The translations under genes and the position numbers were made by a program. From Latrodectus hesperus (Eukaryota > Arthropoda > Arachnida > Araneae > Theridiidae): a DNA stretch of 64,000 nucleotides. Numbering within the stretch: the stretch's first letter is position 1; each line of letters opens with the position of its first letter. Shown piece after piece: positions 1 through 49,400 of the stretch. Below the pieces are notes generated by a model, which did not search any database, was not told the DNA's origin, and saw only the letters and a list, made by a program, of their open reading frames with translations. Where the stretch lies: positions 127,594,349 to 127,658,348 of the forward strand of contig CM075851.1 of assembly GCA_037975125.1 (NCBI GenBank), in the 5' to 3' direction.

Positions 1-278
1 CATAATTTGAATAAATTAAAATTTTTGGCTTCCTGGTATAAATTTTCTGTCATAAGAAATAATTTTCAACAAAAACATTTTTATTTTATATTATACCAAA
101 TGAAAGTTTAAGGGGAAAATATTAAAAGTACATACATGAATTTTTTTCACATTAAATATTTATAAAAGAAAGCTAACAAAATAATGCTCTTGTGTACAAT
201 TATTTTATCTAATTTGTTACTTTTTTTAAAAGGAAAGTTGTTTTAAAATATAGCATGTAGTTTTAAGTAAATAACTAT

Positions 279-370
<92 letters not shown>

Positions 371-535
371 TAAAAGTAATAACATGAAAAAGAGATTTGT
401 ACTTAAATAAAACTGAAATTCACTTTAAAACATTATTAACTCAGCATAAATCTTGAGATTTTAATTGTGGAATTTTAAAAACAAATCAATAAACTATGTT
501 CCATATAAAAATTTATTTGAGCAAATAAGAGATAC
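1..535. other. S1P intron sequence with (TA)n tract
   Basis: Intron downstream of the last visible exon, cut by the window edge. It contains a perfect TA dinucleotide run at about 282-367 and otherwise featureless AT-rich sequence. Confidence 0.7.
282..367. repeat. (TA)n microsatellite
   Basis: About 43 uninterrupted TA units in an S1P intron. Confidence 0.97.
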
Positions 536-35914
<35,379 letters not shown>

Positions 35915-38880
35915 GTTTTATCTCAAGCAGAAAGGAAACATATTGCACAATAATCACATAACTTGAGATTTTCTTTTACAAGGAAATGAACAGAAATAAA
36001 TGCATTTTCTGTAAAAAATAAATATGTACAATTATATATCTCATATTAAAAATAGTACACAATATAAATGCTAACTAATGAAAAATTTCTACTTTAAAAA
36101 TCCATTCAATTAGCATTATTAAAATTTATACATTAAATTTCTTTTGATTTCTATTCAGAAAAAATAAAAACAAACCACATATAAAAACAAAAAAATAAAA
36201 TAAAGGAGAAATAAGAATAAAATTATGTAACTGCAAATTTATATTTTATTATAATTTATATAAAATTATGAGAAAATTACTACATTTAAAGTACAAGAAA
36301 TGTTTTATAATACACTTTAAATAAAAGTTTTACTTCAGTAAAGTTATAAAACTAATCAAAAAATATCTAAACAATACATGCAAAATTGTCATAATAAGTA
36401 GATTTCAGAAAAAAAACAATACTATCATGATTAAACTATAAATCAAAAGAAAAACTTAATTATTCTTAAATTTCAGAACAAAATTTGTAAATTTTCTACG
36501 CTAACATAAATTTTTAAAATTAATATAAATAAATTGTAATAGTATAAGCATCATTTAGCAAAAATAAATACTTTTAAAAAGATTTACGAATAACAAACTT
36601 GTTTTTACTTCATCGAAATTTCATACGATAATAAATAATATTTAAGACACATTATACAATAAAAGAGGCCTATTTATTTTTTAAATTAATAATTTGATAA
36701 TAAGAATAAAAAATTAAAAGTGCTCAAACAAACTATTTCAACTTTCTTAGTATAAGCAAAATAAGTAATCTAAAATCATAAGATTCAGCGAAATCAGTTG
36801 AAAAACAATGGTTAAAAAATAATTAAATAAAAATTAATTTTAATCATGAAACCTTTAAGAAAATGATTACCGCTGAACGACAGTAATAAAGATAAAAATA
36901 CTAAATCAATGGAAAATGAAAATTGTGGATATGTCAAGAAACAGAATGATTATAATAAATAAAATATTATACTACCTCAATAAGCTCAAATGAGACACTA
37001 ATCTCATAACATTTCAAAACAAATACAAAATAATAAAATGAATAACATAGGTATAAAATTATTAATACATAGAAAAGTCACATAAATATCCCACAGTTGC
37101 GGAACTCGTATTGTTTTCCTATAATTTATAAACACAATTTTGCAGACAGTACATAACAGTTAAGACTATGATTACAATCGAAAGGGAAAAAAAATAATTT
37201 CACAAAGTGAATGTTATGTGAGTGATGTCATATATTTTCAAAATTTTCGTTAAAAATAAGCTCTCAAAATAAATGTCATAAAAAATTTTGTCAAATAGCA
37301 ACATGTGTCCCCTGGGTAGCACATGGAATTCATCTAATTTTTCCTTTGTTCGTCTGAGGAAACAATGAATTTTGATTACCTCTTGATTTGTACTTAATTG
37401 AAGGACAACCTTCTTAAATTAACCACTTGATAAATAGAATTAAATTATTTTAGGTTGCAGGTAAAATGCTATGTCAAATATAAACTGTATGACATAAAAA
37501 ACCAAACAAATATTATTTTCTGACAATTGAGACAACGTAAGCTTGTTAGGCTAAGTGAGATGGATCTAGTTTTTGTAGTAAAAAACACCAGTTATGATAT
37601 CAAATAATATTGCAACAAATATAGAAATTAACAGTTTAAAAGTTCAAATATTTATAAAGATGAATCGAGTGCCATAAATGATAAAGTTACACATAATACA
37701 AGAATAAAAGAGATTGGATGAGATAAGATCTATGACATTCACTTTATAGCAATGAAAAAAATTTACAATTGTAGATTATTAATTACTAATAGCTACTATT
37801 TCTTTAAGCTCCATCTGTTAAGGTTTATCACTTTGATTGTGAAATCAGGAAAACTCTTTAAGTTGCTGAAGCTGAGTAATTCTTTAGTATCAAGAATATC
37901 TAAAGCAGTCAATCAAGTAAATGGAATGACGTGTAAAATTCATAAGCATTATGATGCTTTATTTCGGTGCTCTTGTGGCATTTTCTATGTTTAATATTGA
38001 AAAATCCTTTCTGCTCCTTCAGTTGATTTAGTTTTGATTTCCTTATATTGTAAAGACTGGTCTATCTCAGAAGTCTTTTCCCATGAACAGTATTTTAAGT
38101 CTCAGAGAATAATATGATCCACACGGCATTGTTTGAGTAACTGAGTAAAGTATGATACTTTACCAGTTGATTTAGCATACTAGAGACTCTATTAAGACAT
38201 TGTAACTTCAGTATACTGTATTTGTCTGATTGAAATCAGATGAGTAGAGGGATCAGTAGAGGGTAACCGTACTCCATAACCTCCTTGTGCGTACGGAACA
38301 CATTTCTAAGTTTTTACGGCATGCACATTATACGCTTTCTTTTATAACTCAATTTTCACATATGCGACGTATTTGTTAAATTCATTCATCTACTCTTAGT
38401 GGAATGCTTCATTGGGTAGGTGCTACTGTTTACTTGTCCACGTTTCTAGTAGAGTGATATTTTCATTTCTGGCTATCATTTGGATTCCTTTATTATAAGA
38501 TTGTGCCACAATTCTTAAATTTTTAATTCGTTCATTTCTTTGTTCTTCGCTTTCTCTGCATCTCACGGTGTTCATTCTCATTCGTTGGAAATGTCATCCA
38601 CGTTCTTTGGCTGTATCTTTTTGCGCTGTTATTTTTTCTCCGTTTTCCATCACAACTAACAAGATATACATTTCTGCTTAGACATTCTATAAAATATAAA
38701 TTTAATCTTTTTATCAAGAAATACACTAAATAGCTTTTAAAAATTTCCGCACTTTATTTTCGGCTTATATTCAATTTATGTATAATTTTGATTGCTCTTA
38801 TGTAGCTGTTTGTTTATATTCATTGGCTGTGCGTCACTCGTAAGTGATTTTCAAACCTATGATTAATCATGCTTAATATA
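35915..38880. other. S1P 5' flank, no gene recognised
   Basis: Must include the 5' untranslated region and promoter of the S1P gene, but no TATA box or initiator can be singled out in such AT-rich sequence. Non-coding upstream exons cannot be excluded. Small open frames at 37,752-37,994 (+) and 38,532-38,726 (-) have no recognisable domains. Confidence 0.6.
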
Positions 38881-38913
38881 CCTCTCCAATCGAAAGTTTT
38901 GGAATATTGTAGA

Positions 38914-38979
38914 ACACTCGAATGTTTTGGAATATTGTAGAACCTATATGTTCTACAATATTCCAAAACATTCGAGTGT
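38914..38979. repeat. Perfect hairpin with 30-bp arms and 6-nt loop
   Basis: Left arm 38,914-38,943 starts ACACTCGAATGTTTTGG and right arm 38,950-38,979 is its exact reverse complement, around loop CTATAT. A partial direct copy of the left arm (GTTTTGGAATATTGTAGAAC) immediately precedes it at 38,896. A second, smaller palindrome (TAATCTGG / CCAGATTA) follows at 38,999-39,020. Confidence 0.97.
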
Positions 38980-39054
38980 GTTCTGAAACGTTCCCCAATA
39001 ATCTGGGATTTTCCAGATTATTCCCGAACAGTTCAGAAGAATATGGAATACACT

Positions 39055-39089
39055 TGAATGTTCTGGACTGTTCTAGAAATTTCTAGAAG
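39055..39089. promoter_or_regulatory. Heat-shock-element run: seven alternating pentamers, one mismatch
   Basis: GAA at 39,056, TTC at 39,061, GAC (mismatch for GAA) at 39,066, TTC at 39,071, GAA at 39,076, TTC at 39,081 and GAA at 39,086 are each exactly 5 bp apart. This is the alternating nGAAn/nTTCn pattern bound by HSF trimers. The last four are perfect (TTCTAGAAATTTCTAGAA). More GAA/TTC pairs lie just upstream at 39,021-39,028. A TATATATA stretch is at about 39,203-39,212 and the satellite begins at 39,278. That HSF binds here is inferred from the motif; function is untested. Confidence 0.6.
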
Positions 39090-39277
39090 GCAAAATTTCC
39101 ATCTCCTACACCTTCAAAATTACGCCTTTCAGGTAAAAACGTGAACTTTCTTCATGGACCGGCTATAGAAGATTACCACACCCTATAATACACAAACACA
39201 CACATATATATACATATATGTATGGATAGTAACTTCCAAAAGCTAACCACGGAGAAAAAAAAGCTGATTTCCGGCGT

Positions 39278-40434
39278 ATTCTTAAGATATACAGGAAATT
39301 TGAAATCAATGTAAGCGAGAATCAGAAGTCACCCTATATGGCCGCACAACACAAAAACTCACTTTTCTATTATAATATATTTTAAATAATAAAATGAATA
39401 CCACAGTTAGTTTATGAATGAAATTTACTAATGAAAGAAATCATTTATTTGTATATCCATTGGTCATTTCTTGAGATATACGGGAAATTTGAAATCAATG
39501 TAAGCGAGAACCAGAAGTCACCCTATATGGCCGCACTACACAAAAACTCTTTTCTTCTAAAATATATTTTAAATAAAAAAATGAACATCACAGTTAGTCT
39601 ATGAATGTAATTTATTACTGAATAAAACCATTTACTTGTATATTCATTGGGGATTTCTTGAGATATACGGGAAATTTAAAATCAATGTAAGCGAGTATCA
39701 AAAGTCACCCTATGGCCGCACTACAAAAAAACTCTGTTTTCTCCTAAAATATATTTTAAATTATAAAATAAGTACCACAGTTTGTCTATGAATGTAATTT
39801 ACTATCATTTATTATAGTAAATTTGAATGTACAAATCATTTATTTGTATATTCATTGGGCATTTATTGAAATATACGGGAAATTTGAAATCAATGTAAGC
39901 GAGAATGAGAAGTCACCCTATATGGCCGCACAACATAAAAACTTTCTTTTCTCCTAAAATATATTTTAAATAATAAAATGAATACCACAGTTAGTGTATG
40001 AATGTAATTTACTACTGAATGAAATCATTTAATTGGATATTCATTAGGCATTTCTTGAGATATACGGGAAATTTGAAATCAATGTAAGCGAGAATCAGAA
40101 GTCCTCCTGTATGGCCGCAATAAACGAAAAATCTCTTTTCTCCTAAAATATATTTTAAATAATGAAATGAATACCACAGTTAGTGTATGAATGTAATTTA
40201 CTGCTGAGTGAAATCATTTATTTGTATATCCATTGGGCATTTCTTCAGATATACGGGAAATTTGAAATCAATGTAAGCGAGAATCAGAAGTCACCCTATA
40301 TGGCCGCACAACACAAAAACTCAATTTTTTACTAAAATATATTTTAAATAATAAAATGAATACCACAGTTAGTCTATGAATGTAATTTACTACTGAATTA
40401 AATCATTTATTTGTATATTCATTGGGCATTTATT
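39278..40434 (+). repeat. Divergent left-edge satellite monomers
   Basis: About six monomers, each with private changes. The third is 208 bp long through a partial internal duplication (TCATTTATTATAGTAAATTT, about 39,805-39,835). Higher divergence at an array edge is expected where unequal exchange homogenises less. Confidence 0.88.
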
Positions 40435-42502
40435 GAGATATACGGGAAATTTGAAATCAATGTAAGCGAGCTTCAGAAGTCACCCTATATGGCCGCACTA
40501 CAAAAAACTCTCCTTTCTCCTAAAATATATTTTAAATAATAAAATGAATACCACAGTTAGTCTATGAATGTAATTTACTACTGAATTAAATCATTTATTT
40601 GTATATTCATTGGGCATTTATTGAGATATACGGGAAATTTGAAATCAATGTAAGCGAGCTTCAGAAGTCACCCTATATGGCCGCACTACAAAAAACTCTC
40701 CTTTCTCCTAAAATATATTTTATATAATAAAATGAATACCACAGTTAGTCTATGAATGTAATTTACTACTGAATTAAATCATTTATTTGTATATTCATTG
40801 GGCATTTATTGAGATATACGGGAAATTTGAAATCAATGTAAGCGAGCTTCAGAAGTCACCCTATATGGCCGCACTACAAAAAACTCTCCTTTCTCCTAAA
40901 ATATATTTTATATAATAAAATGAATACCACAGTTAGTCTATGAATGTAATTTACTACTGAATTAAATCATTTATTTGTATATTCATTGGGCATTTATTGA
41001 GATATACGGGAAATTTGAAATCAATGTAAGCGAGCTTCAGAAGTCACCCTATATGGCCGCACTACAAAAAACTCTCCTTTCTCCTAAAATATATTTTATA
41101 TAATAAAATGAATACCACAGTTAGTCTATGAATGTAATTTACTACTGAATTAAATCATTTATTTGTATATTCATTGGGCATTTATTGAGATATACGGGAA
41201 ATTTGAAATCAATGTAAGCGAGCTTCAGAAGTCACCCTATATGGCCGCACTACAAAAAACTCTCCTTTCTCCTAAAATATATTTTATATAATAAAATGAA
41301 TACCACAGTTAGTCTATGAATGTAATTTACTACTGAATTAAATCATTTATTTGTATATTCATTGGGCATTTATTGAGATATACGGGAAATTTGAAATCAA
41401 TGTAAGCGAGCTTCAGAAGTCACCCTATATGGCCGCACTACAGAAAACTCTCCTTTCTCCTAAAATATATTTTATATAATAAAATGAATACCACAGTTAG
41501 TCTATGAATGTAATTTACTACTGAATTAAATCATTTATTTGTATATTCATTGGGCATTTATTGAGATATACGGGAAATTTGAAATCAATGTAAGCGAGCT
41601 TCAGAAGTCACCCTATATGGCCGCACTACAAAAAACTCTCCTTTCTCCTAAAATATATTTTATATAATAAAATGAATACCACAGTTAGTCTATGAATGTA
41701 ATTTACTACTGAATTAAATCATTTATTTGTATATTCATTGGGCATTTATTGAGATATACGGGAAATTTGAAATCAATGTAAGCGAGCTTCAGAAGTCACC
41801 CTATATGGCCGCACTACAAAAAACTCTCCTTTCTCCTAAAATATATTTTATATAATAAAATGAATACAACAGTTAGTCTATGAATGTAATTTATTACTGA
41901 ATTAAATCATTTATTTGTATATTCATTGGGTATTTATTGAGATATACGGGAAATTTGAAATCAATGTAAGCGAGCTTTAGAAGTCACCCTATATGGCCGC
42001 ACTACAGAAAACTCTCCTTTCTCCTAAAATATATTTTATATAATAAAATGAATACAACAGTTAGTCTATGAATGTAATTTATTACTGAATTAAATCATTT
42101 ATTTGTATATTCATTGGGTATTTATTGAGATATACGGGAAATTTGAAATCAATGTAAGCGAGCTTCAGAAGTCACCCTATATGGCCGCACTACAAAAAAC
42201 TCTCCTTTCTCCTAAAATATATTTTATATAATAAAATGAATACCACAGTTAGTCTATGAATGTAATTTACTACTGAATTAAATCATTTATTTGTATATTC
42301 ATTGGGCATTTATTGAGATATACGGGAAATTTGAAATCAATGTAAGCGAGCTTCAGAAGTCACCCTATATGGCCGCACTACAAAAAACTCTCCTTTCTCC
42401 TAAAATATATTTTATATAATAAAATGAATACCACAGTTAGTCTATGAATGTAATTTACTACTGAATTAAATCATTTATTTGTATATTCATTGGGCATTTA
42501 TT
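40435..42502 (+). repeat. Homogenised satellite block, exact 188-bp period x 11
   Basis: The GAGATA anchor falls at 40,435 and then every 188 bp to 42,503 without a single net indel. Units differ by only a few substitutions and share the AAGCGAGCTTCAGAAGTC variant and CTCTCCTTTCTCC. Confidence 0.95.
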
Positions 42503-43429
42503 GAGATATACGGGAAATTTGAAATCAATGTAAGCGAGATCAGAAGTCACCCTATATGGCCGCACTACACAAAAACTCTCTTTTCTCCTAAAATATATTT
42601 TAAGTAATAAAATGAATAATACAGTTAGTCTATGAATGTAATTTACTACTGAATTAAATCATTTATTTGTATATTCATTGGGCATTTATTGAGATATACG
42701 GGAAATATGAAATACATGTAAGCGAGAATCAGAAATCACCCTATATGGCCGCACTACACAAAAACTCTCTTTTCTCCTAAAATATATTTTAAATAATAAA
42801 ATGAATACCACAGTTAGTCTATGAATGTAATTTACTACTGAATTAAATCATTTATTTGTATATTCATTGGGCATTTATTGAGATATACGGGAAATATGAA
42901 ATACATGTAAGCGAGAATCAGAAATCACCCTATATGGCCGCACTACACAAAAACTCTCTTTTCTCCTAAAATATATTTTAAATAATAAAATGAATACCAC
43001 AGTATAGTCTATGAATGTAATTTACTACTGAATAAAATCATTTATTTGTATATTCATCGGGCTTTTATTGAAATATACAGGAAATATGAAATACATGTAA
43101 GCGAGAATCAGAAATCACCCTATATGGCCGCACTACACAAAAACTCTCTTTTCTCCTAAAATATATTTTAAATAATAAAATGAATACCACATATAGTCTA
43201 TGAATGTAATTTACTACTGAATTAAATCATTTATTTGTATATTCATTGGGCATTTATTGAGATATACGGGAAATATGAAATACATGTAAGCGAGAATCAG
43301 AAATCACCCTATATGGCCGCACTACACAAAAACTCTCTTTTCTCCTAAAATATATTTTAAATAATAAAATGAATACCACAGATAGTCAATGAATGTAATT
43401 TACTACTGAATAAAATCATTTATTTGTAT

Positions 43430-46400
43430 ATTAATCGGGCATTTCTTGAGATAAAAGGAAAATTTAAAATCAATGTAAGCGAGAATCAGAAGTCACCCTA
43501 TTTGGCCGCACTATACAAAAACTCTCTTTTCTCCAATAATATATGTTAAATAATAAAATGATTACCACAGTTAGTCTATGAATGTAATTTACTACTGAAT
43601 TAAATCATTTATTTGTATATTCATTGGGCATTTATTGAGATATACGGGAAATTTGAAATCAATGTAAGCGAGCTTCAGAAGTCACCCTATATGGCCGCAC
43701 TACAAAAAACTCTCCTTTCTCCTAAAATATATTTTAAATAATAAAATGAATACCACAGTTAGTCTATGAATGTAATTTACTACTGAATTAAATCATTTAT
43801 TTGTATATTCCTTGGGCATTTATTAAGATATACGGGAAATTTGAAATCAATGCAAGCGAGCTTCAGAAGTCACCCTATATGGCCGCACAACAAAAAAACT
43901 CTCTTTTCTCCTAAAATATATTTTAAATAATAAAATGAATACCACAGTTAGTCTATAAATGTAATTTACTACAGAATAAAATCATTTATTTGTATATTAA
44001 TCGGGCATTTCTTGAGATAAAAGGAAAATTTGAAATCAATGTAAGCGAGAATCAGAAGTCAACCTATATGGCCGCACTATACAAAAACTCTCTTTTCTCC
44101 TAATAATATATTTTAAGTAATAAAATGAATAATACAGTTAGTCTATGAATGTAATTTACTACTGAATTAAATCATTTATTTGTATATTCATTGGGCATTT
44201 ATTGAGATATACGGGAAATTTGAAATCAATGTAAGCGAGAATCAGAAGTCACCCTATATGGCCGCACTACACAAAAACTCTCTTTTCTCCTAAAATATAT
44301 TTTAAATAATAAAATGAATACCACAGTTAGTCTATGAATGTAATTTACTACTGAAAGAAATCATTTATTTGTATATTCATCGGGCTTTTATTGAAATATA
44401 CAGGAAATATGAAATACATGTAAGCGAGAATCAGAAATCACCCTATATGGCCGCACTACACAAAAACTCTCTTTTCTCCTAAAATATATTTTAAATAATA
44501 AAATGAATACCACATATAGTCTATGAATGTAATTTACTACTGAATTAAATCATTTATTTGTATATTCATTGGGCATTTATTGAGATATACGGGAAATATG
44601 AAATACATGTAAGCGAGAATCAGAAATCACCCTATATGGCCGCACTACACAAAAACTCTCTTTTCTCCTAAAATATATTTTAAATAATAAAATGAATACC
44701 ACAGATAGTCAATGAATGTAATTTACTACTGAATAAAATCATTTATTTGTATATTAATCGGGCATTTCTTGAGATAAAAGGAAAATTTAAAATCAATGTA
44801 AGCGAGAATCAGAAGTCACCCTATTTGGCCGCACTATACAAAAACTCTCTTTTCTCCAATAATATATGTTAAATAATAAAATGAATACCACAGTTAGTCT
44901 ATGAATGTAATTTACTACTGAATTAAATCATTTATTTGTATATTCATTGGGCATTTATTGAGATATACGGGAAATTTGAAATCAATGTAAGCGAGCTTCA
45001 GAAGTCACCCTATATGGCCGCACTACAAAAAAACTCTCTTTTCTCCTAAAATATATTTTAAATAATAAAAATGAATACCACAGTTAGTCTATGAATGTAA
45101 TTTACTACTGAATTAAATCATTTATTTGTATATTCATTGGGCATTTATTAAGATATACGGGAAATTTGAAATCAATGCAAGCGAGCTTCAGAAGTCACCC
45201 TATATGGCCGCACAACAAAAAAACTCTCTTTTCTCCTAAAATATATTTTAAATAATAAAATGAATACCACAGTTAGTCTATAAATGTAATTTACTACAGA
45301 ATAAAATCATTTATTTGTATATTAATCGGGCATTTCTTGAGATAAAAGGAAAATTTGAAATCAATGTAAGCGAGAATCAGAAGTCAACCTATATGGCCGC
45401 ACTATACAAAAACTCTCTTTTCTCCTAATAATATATTTTAAATAATAAAATGAATACCACAGTTAGTCTATGAATGTAATTTACTACTGAATTAAATCAT
45501 TTATTTGTATATTCATCGGGCTTTTATTGAAATATACAGGAAATATGAAATACATGTAAGCGAGAATCAGAAATCACCCTATATGGCCGCACTACACAAA
45601 AACTCTCTTTTCTCCTAAAATATATTTTAAATAATAAAATGAATACCACAGTTAGTCTATGAATGTAATTTACTACTGAATTAAATCATTTATTTGTATA
45701 TTCATTGGGCATTTATTGAGATATACGGGAAATATGAAATACATGTAAGCGAGAATCAGAAATCACCCTATATGGCCGCACTACACAAAAACTCTCTTTT
45801 CTCCTAAAATATATTTTAAATAATAAAATGAATACCACAGTTAGTCTATGAATGTAATTTACTACTGAATAAAATCATTTATTTGTATATTCATCGGGCT
45901 TTTATTGAAATATACAGGAAATATGAAATACATGTAAGCGAGAATCAGAAATCACCCTATATGGCCGCACTACACAAAAACTCTCTTTTCTCCTAAAATA
46001 TATTTTAAATAATAAAATGAATACCACAGTATAGTCTATGAATGTAATTTACTACTGAATTAAATCATTTATTTGTATATTCATTGGGCATTTATTGAGA
46101 TATACGGGAAATATGAAATACATGTAAGCGAGAATCAGAAATCACCCTATATGGCCGCACTACACAAAAACTCTCTTTTCTCCTAAAATATATTTTAAAT
46201 AATAAAATGAATACCACAGATAGTCAATGAATGTAATTTACTACTGAATAAAATCATTTATTTGTATATTAATCGGGCATTTCTTGAGATAAAAGGAAAA
46301 TTTAAAATCAATGTAAGCGAGAATCAGAAGTCACCCTATTTGGCCGCACTATACAAAAACTCTCTTTTCTCCAATAATATATGTTAAATAATAAAATGAT

Positions 46401-49400
46401 TACCACAGTTAGTCTATGAATGTAATTTACTACTGAATTAAATCATTTATTTGCATATTCCTTGGGCATTTATTGAGATATACGGGAAATTTGAAATCAA
46501 TGTAAGCGAGCTTCAGAAGTCACCCTATATGGCCGCACTACAAAAAACTCTCTTTTCTCCTAAAATATATTTTAAATAATAAAATGAATACCACAGTTAG
46601 TCTATGAATGTAATTTACTACTGAATTAAATCATTTATTTGTATATTCATTGGGCATTTATTAAGATATACGGGAAATTTGAAATCAATGCAAGCGAGCT
46701 TCAGAAGTCACCCTATATGGCCGCACAACAAAAAACTCTCTTTTCTCCTAAAATATATTTTAAATAATAAAATGAATACCACAGTTAGTCTATAAATGTA
46801 ATTTACTACAGAATAAAATCATTTATTTGTATATTAATCGGGCATTTCTTGAGATAAAAGGAAAATTTGAAATCAATGTAAGCGAGAATCAGAAGTCAAC
46901 CTATATGGCCGCACTATACAAAAACTCTCTTTTCTCCTAATAATATATTTTAAATAATAAAATGAATACCACAGTTAGTCTATGAATGTAATTTACTACT
47001 GAAAGAAATCATTTATTTGTATATTCATTGGGCATTTCTTGAGATATACGGGAAATTTGAAATCAACGTAAGCGAGAATCAGAAGTCACCCTATATGGCC
47101 GCACTACACAAAAACTCTCTTTTCTCCTATAATATATTTTAAATAATAAAATGAATACCACAGTTAGTCTATGAATGAAATTTACTACTGAAAGAAATCA
47201 TTTATTTGTATATTCATCGGGCTTTTATTGAAATATACAGGAAATATGAAATACATGTAAGCGAGAATCAGAAATCACCCTATATGGCCGCACTACACAA
47301 AAACTCTCTTTTCTCCTAAAATATATTTTAAATAATAAAATGAATACCACATATAGTCTATGAATGTAATTTACTACTGAATTAAATCATTTATTTGTAT
47401 ATTCATTGGGCATTTATTGAGATATACGGGAAATATGAAATACATGTAAGCGAGAATCAGAAATCACCCTATATGGCCGCACTACACAAAAACTCTCTTT
47501 TCTCCTAAAATATATTTTAAATAATAAAATGAATACCACAGATAGTCAATGAATGTAATTTACTACTGAATAAAATCATTTATTTGTATATTAATCGGGC
47601 ATTTCTTGAGATAAAAGGAAAATTTAAAATCAATGTAAGCGAGAATCAGAAGTCACCCTATTTGGCCGCACTATACAAAAACTCTCTTTTCTCCAATAAT
47701 ATATGTTAAATAATAAAATGATTACCACAGTTAGTCTATGAATGTAATTTACTACTGAATTAAATCATTTATTTGCATATTCCTTGGGTATTTATTAAGA
47801 TATACGGGAAATTTGAAATCAATGTAAGCGAGCTTCAGAAGTCACCCTATATGGCCGCACTAAAAAAAAACTCTCTTTTCTCCTAAAATATATTTTAAAT
47901 AAAAAAATGAATACCACAGTTAGTCTATGAATGTAATTTACTACTGAATTAAATCATTTATTTGTATATTCCTTGGGCATTTATTAAGATATACGGGAAA
48001 TTTGAAATCAATGCAAGCGAGCTTCAGAAGTCACCCTATATGGCCGCACAACAAAAAACTCTCTTTTCTCCTAAAATATATTTTAAATAATAAAATGAAT
48101 ACCACAGTTAGTCTATAAATGTAATTTACTACAGAATAAAATCATTTATTTGTATATTAATCGGGCATTTCTTGAGATAAAAGGAAAATTTGAAATCAAT
48201 GTAAGCGAGAATCAGAAGTCAACCTATATGGCCGCACTATACAAAAACTCTCTTTTCTCCTAATAATATATTTTAAATAATAAAATGAATACCACAGTTA
48301 GTCTATGAATGTAATTTACTACTGAATTAAATCATTTATTTGTATATTCATCGGGCTTTTATTGAAATATACAGGAAATATGAAATACATGTAAGCGAGA
48401 ATCAGAAATCACCCTATATGGCCGCACTACACAAAAACTCTCTTTTCTCCTAAAATATATTTTAAATAATAAAATGAATACCACAGTTAGTCTATGAATG
48501 TAATTTACTACTGAATTAAATCATTTATTTGTATATTCATTGGGCATTTATTGAGATATACGGGAAATATGAAATACATGTAAGCGAGAATCAGAAATCA
48601 CCCTATATGGCCGCACTACACAAAAACTCTCTTTTCTCCTAAAATATATTTTAAATAATAAAATGAATACCACAGTATAGTCTATGAATGTAATTTACTA
48701 CTGAATTAAATCATTTATTTGTATATTCATTGGGCATTTATTGAGATATACGGGAAATATGAAATACATGTAAGCGAGAATCAGAAATCACCCTATATGG
48801 CCGCACTACACAAAAACTCTCTTTTCTCCTAAAATATATTTTAAATAATAAAATGAATACCACAGTTAGTCTATGAATGTAATTTACTACTGAATTAAAT
48901 CATTTATTTGTATATTCATCGGGCTTTTATTGAAATATACAGGAAATATGAAATACATGTAAGCGAGAATCAGAAATCACCCTATATGGCCGCACTACAC
49001 AAAAACTCTCTTTTCTCCTAAAATATATTTTAAATAATAAAATGAATACCACATATAGTCTATGAATGTAATTTACTACTGAATTAAATCATTTATTTGT
49101 ATATTCATTGGGCATTTATTGAGATATACGGGAAATATGAAATACATGTAAGCGAGAATCAGAAATCACCCTATATGGCCGCACTACACAAAAACTCTCT
49201 TTTCTCCTAAAATATATTTTAAATAATAAAATGAATACCACAGTTAGTCTATGAATGTAATTTACTACTGAATAAAATCATTTATTTGTATATTCATCGG
49301 GCTTTTATTGAAATATACAGGAAATATGAAATACATGTAAGCGAGAATCAGAAATCACCCTATATGGCCGCACTACACAAAAACTCTCTTTTCTCCTAAA

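Noticed and set aside
1..280. Search for the next S1P exon
   Set aside because: No segment resembles the sequence expected after residue 825; the exon must be left of the window.
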